From: Rhizobium bangladeshense
GTDB taxonomy: Bacteria > Pseudomonadota > Alphaproteobacteria > Rhizobiales > Rhizobiaceae
Assembly: GCF_001662075.1 (NCBI RefSeq)
Contig: NZ_LYPL01000002.1
Span: forward strand, 496,001-560,000
Direction: 5' to 3'
Length of the DNA stretch: 64,000 bases
The stretch's first letter is position 1. Every line of letters starts with the position of its first letter. Of this stretch, positions 58,008 to 64,000 are shown piece after piece. The notes below the pieces were generated by a model, which worked only from the letters and a program-made list of their open reading frames with translations, was not told the origin of the DNA and made no database searches. A program made the position numbers and the translations under genes.

Positions 58008-58837
58008 TGAGCCGTTCGTCCAACATTCCCGCCGCGCTGTTCCTTCGCATTGTCCTCTGGCTCCTGGCCTTCGTAACGATCACTCCGTTCCTGCTTCTGT
58101 TGCTGACCTCCATAAAGAGCAAGGCCGACGTTCTGAAGGGCGCATTCGCCCTTCCGGCCTATCCGCATTTCGAAAATTACATCGATGCCTGGAATGCCGG
58201 GCATTTCAACATCTACTTCTGGAATTCGATCGTCGTCGTAATACCCGTCGTTGCTGCAAGCGTCTTTTTAGGCCTGCTGACCGGTTTTGCCTTCGCCTAC
58301 CTGTCATTTCCACTACGGCGCACGCTGTTCGCGATCCTGACGCTCGGCATGATGGTGCCTGCGGAGGCTTTCATCATCCCGCTTTATTATGAAATGCGCT
58401 ATCTCGGGCTGATCAATACCTATGCGGCTCTCATCATCCCGCAGATCGCGATGTCGATACCCTTCTCAACGATCTTCCTTGCCAGCGCGATGCAGCAATT
58501 GCCGGAGGAAATTCTCGAAGCGGCGGTCCTCGATGGGGCCGGACGCTTCTATATCCTGCGCAAGATCGTCATCCCGCTGATGATACCGGCAATGTCGACG
58601 CTGGCGCTGTTCTTGTTCATCTGGACCTGGAACGAGTTTCTCATTCCGTTCATCCTGGTCAATGACGACGCCTATCGGACGCTGCCGCTGGGCATGCTGT
58701 TTTTCCAGGGGCGCTATACCGTCAACACGCCGGTTCTGACTGCCGGCGCGGTGATCGTCATTTTCCCGCTGATCCTGACCTATCTGGTTTTCCAGCGGCG
58801 GTTTATTGCCGGTCTGACGGCAGGCGCGACGAAATAG
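58004..58837 (+). CDS. ABC sugar transporter permease (MalG-type)
   Basis: The 277-residue protein has six expected spans and the EAA loop EAAVLDGAGRFYILRKIVIP (about 173-192). It closes the locus. The last 35 bp overlap the convergent ligase gene on the other strand. Confidence 0.93.
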   Translation: MMSRSSNIPAALFLRIVLWLLAFVTITPFLLLLLTSIKSKADVLKGAFALPAYPHFENYIDAWNAGHFNIYFWNSIVVVIPVVAASVFLGLLTGFAFAYLSFPLRRTLFAILTLGMMVPAEAFIIPLYYEMRYLGLINTYAALIIPQIAMSIPFSTIFLASAMQQLPEEILEAAVLDGAGRFYILRKIVIPLMIPAMSTLALFLFIWTWNEFLIPFILVNDDAYRTLPLGMLFFQGRYTVNTPVLTAGAVIVIFPLILTYLVFQRRFIAGLTAGATK

Positions 58838-60083
58838 GATGCGCCGCTTCTTTCGGCCTCCGGCTGCGCCGGTGGCGCGCCTCCAGCGCCGCGCAGCCCC
58901 AGACCGTGCCAAGCAGCAGGTAGACGTGGCGCCAGTGATCGATGTCGATGACGTTGCCGATCGCCGCATGGCCGAGGACGGAGATCCAGGCGACCATCAG
59001 GAAGGGTTGCCACGGCCGGTCGAGCAGCAGGTTTCGAAAGCCGATCGCCAGCGTCCAGACGAGCATGCCGACATAGCTGACGAAGCCGAGCCAGCCATAG
59101 GAGGTGAGCGATTTCAGCCAGATATTGTGCTCGTCCTCGGGAAACATCGTGCCGAACACCAGCGGGCCGATGCCGAGCGGGCGCTCCATCATCATGGTGA
59201 AGCCGATCCGGTGACGTTCGAAACGGCCGAGATGTTCGCCGTCATATTGCTGTACCAGCTGGGCGCGGGCGGAAAACAGTTCGGCGACCTTCGGGACTTG
59301 AAGCGCCACCAGCAGCGACGCGATCAGCATGATGATCGCCGCCAGCGACAGCACCAGCACTCGCAGGCGAAAGGCGCCGCTGCGCTCCTTCAGCAGCATG
59401 ATGAAGATCAGCAGCCCTACGCCGAGCGCAAACAGCCCCCAGGCGGCACGCGAAAAAGACAGGAAAATGCCGAGCGCCAGCACGAGCAGGGCGGCAGCCT
59501 TCAGCGGCGATTTCTTCAGGTCGCCCACGAGAATACCGTGGACGAGATAGAGCGATGGCGGCACCAGGAAGGGGCCGAAGACGTTCGGATCCTGGAAGGC
59601 GCCCTTGGCGCGGTCATAGAGGGTGAAGATCTCAGCGCCTGGAAAGGCATGGAAATAGCCGAGTATGCCGAGCGCCGAGGTGGCGACGGCGGCGAAGACC
59701 CAGGCATTGAAGATCAGTGGCAGCCGCTTGTGGCTGTCCTCGACGATTGCCGCGTAGAAGACCGAGGTCAGCGCCAGGAAGGTCGACACCGCGATATACA
59801 TCGGCGCCGTCGCCAGATCCTTCATCTGCGTCAGTGACAGCATGCCGCCGATATTGAAGGTGAGCAGCAGGGCAAGCAGGGGCGCCACGCCGCGTGAAAT
59901 CTTCAATCCCAGGATGAACCAGAGACCGATCAGCCCGGCCATCCAGAGTTCGTAGGGGGCCGGCTCGTCGATGACGAAACCGGAGAGGAAGACGCCGAAG
60001 GCGACGAAGGCCGAGCCGATCAGGCGCAGCGTCATCCGCTGCGGCTGGGCGACACGCGGATATGTCGCCTCGACCGTGCTCAA
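58803..60083 (-). CDS. O-antigen ligase / Wzy-like polysaccharide polymerase
   Basis: The 426-residue membrane protein has about eleven or twelve spans and the Wzy_C-type periplasmic loop with PEDEHNIWLKSLTSYGWLGF. The family joins polysaccharide repeat units or transfers them to lipid A. It overlaps the glycosyl-phosphotransferase gene by 4 bp (ATGA), so the two are translated together. Its role in an attachment polysaccharide is inferred from the cluster. Confidence 0.9.
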   Translation of the reverse strand: MSTVEATYPRVAQPQRMTLRLIGSAFVAFGVFLSGFVIDEPAPYELWMAGLIGLWFILGLKISRGVAPLLALLLTFNIGGMLSLTQMKDLATAPMYIAVSTFLALTSVFYAAIVEDSHKRLPLIFNAWVFAAVATSALGILGYFHAFPGAEIFTLYDRAKGAFQDPNVFGPFLVPPSLYLVHGILVGDLKKSPLKAAALLVLALGIFLSFSRAAWGLFALGVGLLIFIMLLKERSGAFRLRVLVLSLAAIIMLIASLLVALQVPKVAELFSARAQLVQQYDGEHLGRFERHRIGFTMMMERPLGIGPLVFGTMFPEDEHNIWLKSLTSYGWLGFVSYVGMLVWTLAIGFRNLLLDRPWQPFLMVAWISVLGHAAIGNVIDIDHWRHVYLLLGTVWGCAALEARHRRSRRPKEAAHPISSRLPSDRQ

Positions 60084-61642
60084 TAGGCGTTTTCCGTGTT
60101 CAGCAGCCGGATCGGCGTCAGGAACAGGATCTTCAGATCGAACCAGAGCGACCAGTTCTCGATGTAGTAAAGGTCGTAGGCCGTGCGGAACTTGATCTTC
60201 TCGTCATTGTCGACCTCGCCGCGCCAGCCGTTGATCTGCGCCCAGCCGGTGACCCCGGGCTTGACGCGGTGGCGGGCGAAGTAACCCTCGACGACATCGC
60301 CGAAGGCGCGGTCGCGAGCCTGAGCCAGAACGGCGTGCGGGCGCGGGCCGACCAGCGAAAGCTCGCCTCTCAGCACGTTGAAAAGCTGCGGCAGCTCGTC
60401 GATCGAGGTCTTGCGGATGAAGCGGCCGACGCGGGTGACGCGCGGATCGCCCTTGGTCACCGCGGCCTTGCCGGTGGGGTCGGCCATATTGGTGTACATC
60501 GAGCGGAACTTGAAGACGTTGATGATTTCGTTGTTGAAGCCATGACGCTTCTGCATGAAGAAAACCGGGCCTTCGGAGGTCGCCTTGATGGCGGCAGCCG
60601 TGACCAGCATCAGCGGCCATAGCAGGGCAAGGGCGACCACGGTGAAGAAGATGTCGAAGCCGCGCTTGGCGACGGAATCCCAGTCGCGGATCGGCTTCTT
60701 GAAAATGTCGAGCATCGGCACCGAGCCGACATGCGAATAGGCGCGCGGCCGGAAGCGCAGCCGGTTGGCATGCGCTGCAAGACGGATATCGACCGGCAGA
60801 ATCCAGAGCTTCTTCAGAAGGTCGAAGATGCGCGCCTCTGCCGACAGCGGCAGGGCGATGATCAGCATATCGATGCGCGTCAGCCGCACGAATTCGACGA
60901 GTTCGGCCACGGTGCCGAGCTTCGGATAACCGGCGACCATGATCGGCGAGCGTTTCTCGCCGCGGTCGTCGAAGATACCGCAGATGCGAATGTCGTTGTC
61001 GGCCTGTTGTTCGAGGATGCGGATCAGCTCCTTGGCTGGTTCGCCCCCGCCGACGATGACGGCGCGCCGCTCCATGATGCCGTTGCGCGCCCAGTTGCGA
61101 ATGCCGTAGGCGACGAGGAAACGCTCGCCGGCAAGGAAGAGCGCGCCGGCAGCAAACCAGGAGAGATAGGCCTCGGTCATTGCCCATGTGGCGCCGCGGA
61201 CGAGCGCGAACAGGCCGATAGTGAGGACGAGGGCGATCGTCCAGGCGGTGAGGATGCGCGGCATCAGCCGCAGCTTCGCCCGAAGTGCCGGGATGGTGTA
61301 GGTGTCGGCAAGCTGCAGGCAGGCCACGGTCAGGGCCGAAGCGATCGCCGCCATGCCCGCCCGCACCAGCAGGGGATCGCTGCCGTCGCCGGGCGCAAAG
61401 AAGTAGACGATCAGAGCAATCGAAAAGAGGGCCAGGAATTCGAGCAGCCGTAATTGCCCGATGATGATGACAGGCGAACGGGTTCCGTCGCGGAACTGTT
61501 CGGCGATCTGCCGGGCATAGGCATTGATTTCGGTCGGCTCGGAGGCCTGCTCCCGACTTGCATTGCGTCGCGCCTCGATGTCGGAGACCTGCTTGCGCAG
61601 CGCTTCTACGTCGAACGGATCGCTTTTTTCCAGCTTGTTCAT
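60080..61642 (-). CDS. Polyprenyl-phosphate glycosyl-1-phosphate transferase (initiating enzyme)
   Basis: This 520-residue enzyme starts the repeat unit by moving sugar-1-phosphate to undecaprenyl phosphate. The N-terminal half has about four spans and a CoA-binding-like domain (VIVGGGEPAKELIRILEQQA). The C-terminal catalytic module (about 335-520) has the conserved KRGFDIFFTVVALALLWPLM, FKFRSMYTNM, RKTSIDELPQLFNVLRGELS and VGPRPHAV. It resembles WcaJ/WbaP and the rhizobial UppE-type enzyme of the unipolar polysaccharide. Confidence 0.93.
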   Translation of the reverse strand: MNKLEKSDPFDVEALRKQVSDIEARRNASREQASEPTEINAYARQIAEQFRDGTRSPVIIIGQLRLLEFLALFSIALIVYFFAPGDGSDPLLVRAGMAAIASALTVACLQLADTYTIPALRAKLRLMPRILTAWTIALVLTIGLFALVRGATWAMTEAYLSWFAAGALFLAGERFLVAYGIRNWARNGIMERRAVIVGGGEPAKELIRILEQQADNDIRICGIFDDRGEKRSPIMVAGYPKLGTVAELVEFVRLTRIDMLIIALPLSAEARIFDLLKKLWILPVDIRLAAHANRLRFRPRAYSHVGSVPMLDIFKKPIRDWDSVAKRGFDIFFTVVALALLWPLMLVTAAAIKATSEGPVFFMQKRHGFNNEIINVFKFRSMYTNMADPTGKAAVTKGDPRVTRVGRFIRKTSIDELPQLFNVLRGELSLVGPRPHAVLAQARDRAFGDVVEGYFARHRVKPGVTGWAQINGWRGEVDNDEKIKFRTAYDLYYIENWSLWFDLKILFLTPIRLLNTENAY

Positions 61643-61698
61643 GGGGTTTTGTCGCTCGTTGTCAGCAAGCGAAATACCAGAAAGCCCCTAAGAAATAT

Positions 61699-62868
61699 TT
61701 ACGAGACGGCAGACATTGCTTGACCCGCGGCGGGATCGACCAGCTCATGGTACAATTTCAGCACATCACGCGCCATGACGGCGGAGGAAAATACCGCCTT
61801 TACCGCCTCCGGCTTCGGCATCGTCCTGCCATGCCAGCCGGGCATGGTCAGCGTTTCCGCCATCACGCGGGCTAGGTCGTCGGCATTGCCGGGCTCCACC
61901 AGTGCCGCGCTGTCGGCGCCGAGCACTTCGGGAATGCCGCCGACGCGGCTGGCGATGACCGTCTTGCCGGCGCCGAGGCCCTCGAGGACGATATAGGGCA
62001 TGGCTTCGGCGCGCGAGGGAACGACAAGGTTCTGGGCCATCGAAAAAGCCTCGTGGACGCGCATTGCCGGCAGCATGCCGATGCGCTTGCCGAGGCCGCG
62101 TTCGACCATCATCTCGCGGTAACGGTCCCGGTCGGGCCCGTCACCGATCATCAGCGCCGATAGCGGCCGGCCGAGCAGCCGCTCGGTCTTGGCAAAGGCA
62201 TCGACAAACAGATCGGGACCCTTGAGGTCCCGGAGCATTCCGACATAGATGAAATGGACGGCATCCGAGCGGGTGGGGATCGGTTCGAAATCACGCTCGC
62301 CAATGCCGTTATAGATCAGTCTCGTCTTCGTCCGTGGCCTGCCCACCTTGCGCATATAGGTGTCGCGCTCATATTCGCAGATGAAGACCAGCGCGTCGGT
62401 GAAATATTCCTGCAGGCGCTCCATCCTGAGGACGAACTGTCCGCTGAGCGAGGAGCGCGAATAATGCAGGCTTCCGCCATGCGCGGTATAGAGGCGGGCT
62501 ACGCGATACCTGTTCACCCGCAGGGCTGAGCCAGCAAGTCGCGCGAGCACGCCGCCTTTGGCGCCGTGCCCGTGCAGCACATCCGGCCGCAAACTTTTGA
62601 TTTTCTTGTAGGTATCCCACATCGTCGCAATGTCGGACGGGCTGACCGAGCGTCGGATCGGCACGCGAGTCAGGCCGAGCGAGAGATAGGGACGAATATC
62701 GTCGAACAGGCTGTCCTCATGCTCGCCGCCGGTCGAGCTGTCGCATAGGATGCCGATCTCATGACCGGCCTTGCTGTGCTCCTCGACCAGATCGCGGACA
62801 TGGCGGAAAATTCCGCCGACCGGCGACCTGAAGCAGTGGAGGATGCGGAGCGGCTTCTGTTTTCTCAT
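61699..62868 (-). CDS. Glycosyltransferase, family 4 (GT-B)
   Basis: The 389-residue enzyme has two Rossmann domains. The acceptor-side opening is LHCFRSPVGGIFRHVRDLVE, and the donor site is visible as VPSRAEAMPYIVLEGLGAGK with a Glu-x7-Glu spacing. It transfers a sugar from a nucleotide donor onto the lipid-linked repeat unit. It follows the export lipoprotein gene by 3 bp. Confidence 0.93.
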   Translation of the reverse strand: MRKQKPLRILHCFRSPVGGIFRHVRDLVEEHSKAGHEIGILCDSSTGGEHEDSLFDDIRPYLSLGLTRVPIRRSVSPSDIATMWDTYKKIKSLRPDVLHGHGAKGGVLARLAGSALRVNRYRVARLYTAHGGSLHYSRSSLSGQFVLRMERLQEYFTDALVFICEYERDTYMRKVGRPRTKTRLIYNGIGERDFEPIPTRSDAVHFIYVGMLRDLKGPDLFVDAFAKTERLLGRPLSALMIGDGPDRDRYREMMVERGLGKRIGMLPAMRVHEAFSMAQNLVVPSRAEAMPYIVLEGLGAGKTVIASRVGGIPEVLGADSAALVEPGNADDLARVMAETLTMPGWHGRTMPKPEAVKAVFSSAVMARDVLKLYHELVDPAAGQAMSAVS

Positions 62869-62871
62869 AAC

Positions 62872-63447
62872 TCAGAAGAGCCGTTCGCGGACGTAGATCG
62901 TGTCGCCGGCGATGATCGGCCCCGATATGTTGATGCGGCCGGTCAGCACCTGTCCGTTGATCTTGCGGGTGACGTCGACCATGCTCTGGTTGGCGCGGCT
63001 GGTGAAGCCGCCGGCAACGGCGATGGCATTCTGTACGGTCATGCCGGGAACATAGGCATACTGGCCGGGCTGGCCGACCTCGCCCATGATAAAGATCGAA
63101 CGGTAGCGGTCGACGTCGATGGTGACGTCGGGGTCGCGAAGATAGCCCTGCTGCAGCTTCTGGGCGATCTGCCCCGAGAGTTGCTGCAAGGTTCGGCCGC
63201 GGGCAGGGACCTGACCGATGAGGGGGAAGGCGATATAGCCGGCCTGATCCACCGTATAGGTATTGGTCAGGCTCTGCTGGTCGAAGACGGTGATGCGCAA
63301 CCGGTCGCCGCTATCAAGCGTATAGGGCTGGATGGTCGCCTCGTTGAAGGCTTTCGGCGCCGGCTTGTACGTCGTGCAGCCGCCCAATGCTGCCGTCATG
63401 GCTGCAAGGCTCAGGGCCAAAAAGATTTTGGGCGGGGCGACAGACAT
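62872..63447 (-). CDS. Polysaccharide export lipoprotein (Wza-like)
   Basis: The 191-residue protein has a lipobox (LGGC, about 24), the Poly_export domain (LDSGDRLRITVFDQQSLTNT) and one SLBB domain (IMGEVGQPGQYAYVPGMTVQ). It is shorter than Wza, without the C-terminal outer-membrane helix, as in other rhizobial ExoF/PssN relatives. It is the first gene of the minus-strand cluster. Confidence 0.93.
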   Translation of the reverse strand: MSVAPPKIFLALSLAAMTAALGGCTTYKPAPKAFNEATIQPYTLDSGDRLRITVFDQQSLTNTYTVDQAGYIAFPLIGQVPARGRTLQQLSGQIAQKLQQGYLRDPDVTIDVDRYRSIFIMGEVGQPGQYAYVPGMTVQNAIAVAGGFTSRANQSMVDVTRKINGQVLTGRINISGPIIAGDTIYVRERLF

Positions 63448-63635
63448 CCGCTTGTGCTCACAGAAATGAACTCGGTGAAGCCGTTATCGATCTGTTAGGG
63501 TTAATGCCCGGTAAAAAGGGCATGACAATTTCCTAAGTTCTTTGCCGATCCGGCACATTTCTTGGCAAATCACCATTAACCGTTGAGTTACCACGGTCGT
63601 TTACGCTTGCGGCACCTTTGTTGTGGAGTAAGAGC

Positions 63636-64000
63636 ATGTCCGGCGTATCGCGTGATCAGGATGTGGACATCGATCTCGGCCAGCTGGTTCGCGCCGTCTG
63701 GGCGCGCCGGCTCAGGATTTTGACGATCACGCTCGTGGGGGCGGGCATCGCCTTCGCCGGCGCCAAGATCATGTCGCCGCAATATCGCAGCGAAACCCGC
63801 ATCCTCATCGAACCCCGCGCGCCGGCCTTCGCCAGCACTCAGCAGGTAAACGACGCAGGCGCCGGTCCGCTGATGGACGAGCTGAATATCGCCAGCCAGG
63901 TGCAGCTCCTGCAATCTGCCGATCTCCTCAAGAAGGTGATCAACGACCTGAAACTCTACGATCTGCCGGAATTCGACGATGCCGCCAGCGGTTCGGCGAT
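63636..64000 (+). CDS. Polysaccharide chain-length / co-polymerase protein, partial
   Basis: The frame opens at the ATG at 63636 and runs off the window. The 121 visible residues include the Wzz opening DIDLGQLVRAVWARRLRILT, one membrane span (about 27-45) and the periplasmic start YRSETRILIEP. It is likely an ExoP/Wzc-type inner-membrane co-polymerase; whether a tyrosine kinase domain follows cannot be seen. It is divergent from the export lipoprotein gene with 188 bp between, so both promoters lie there. Confidence 0.85.
   Translation, partial: MSGVSRDQDVDIDLGQLVRAVWARRLRILTITLVGAGIAFAGAKIMSPQYRSETRILIEPRAPAFASTQQVNDAGAGPLMDELNIASQVQLLQSADLLKKVINDLKLYDLPEFDDAASGSA

Noticed and set aside
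58839..59837. 332-codon plus-strand frame after the permease gene
   Set aside because: Very rich in Gln/Arg/Glu, the antisense of a membrane protein; it starts just after the permease stop by chance.

Overview
The window is chromosomal DNA from an alphaproteobacterium of the Rhizobium leguminosarum / R. etli group. The assignment is inferred from gene order and families: glyA-nrdR-ribD-ribE and ribH-nusB, ldtR-ldtP, plsX-fabH-ihfA-merR, a bcsN-bcsA-bcsB-bcsZ cellulose operon, GC-rich codon use, and several rhizobial-type intergenic palindromic repeats. No database search was possible, so species-level placement is inference. About 57 protein genes and one tRNA are called. There is no CRISPR array, transposase or phage gene.

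Layout. 0-12 kb holds housekeeping genes: a Tat-exported multicopper oxidase, aspS, a secreted unknown protein, parC, an SRPBCC protein, a DMT exporter, bpt, an RDD protein and hemB. 11.5-14.3 kb holds a small membrane protein, the MarR-type regulator ldtR and the L,D-transpeptidase ldtP (cell-wall remodelling). 14.5-18.3 kb is glyA-nrdR-ribD-ribE. ribD carries an in-frame palindromic repeat of about 220 bp. 18.6-25.0 kb is a minus-strand glycan block, with dTDP-rhamnose genes rfbC-rfbB-rfbD-rfbA behind a 690-residue glycosyltransferase-like protein and an AT-rich unknown gene. It separates ribE from ribH-nusB, which resume at 27.3 kb. 28.4-36 kb holds hppA, bamE, a cytochrome bc1 chaperone gene, a DUF177 gene, plsX, fabH, ihfA, a MerR regulator and a stand-alone receiver.

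36.5-48 kb holds a hybrid histidine kinase and then the cellulose operon bcsN, bcsA (with a C-terminal PilZ domain), bcsB, bcsZ and a TPR protein that replaces BcsC but lacks its beta-barrel. 48-51.4 kb holds a HAD phosphatase, tRNA-Pro(GGG), a methyltransferase and several small proteins. 51.5-58.8 kb is a carbohydrate uptake locus: a ROK repressor divergent from a six-hairpin-type glycosidase, a solute-binding protein and two CUT1 permeases, with an antisense acetyltransferase gene inside and no ATPase. 58.8-64 kb is an exopolysaccharide cluster: an O-antigen ligase/polymerase-like protein, a polyprenyl-phosphate glycosyl-1-phosphate transferase, a GT4 glycosyltransferase, a Wza-like export lipoprotein, and a divergent chain-length protein cut off by the window end. 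It resembles the attachment-polysaccharide (upp/gms-type) clusters of Rhizobiaceae.

The main theme is the cell surface: O-antigen rhamnose, cellulose, a second attachment-type polysaccharide and peptidoglycan cross-linking. The most unusual single observation is the palindromic element translated inside RibD.
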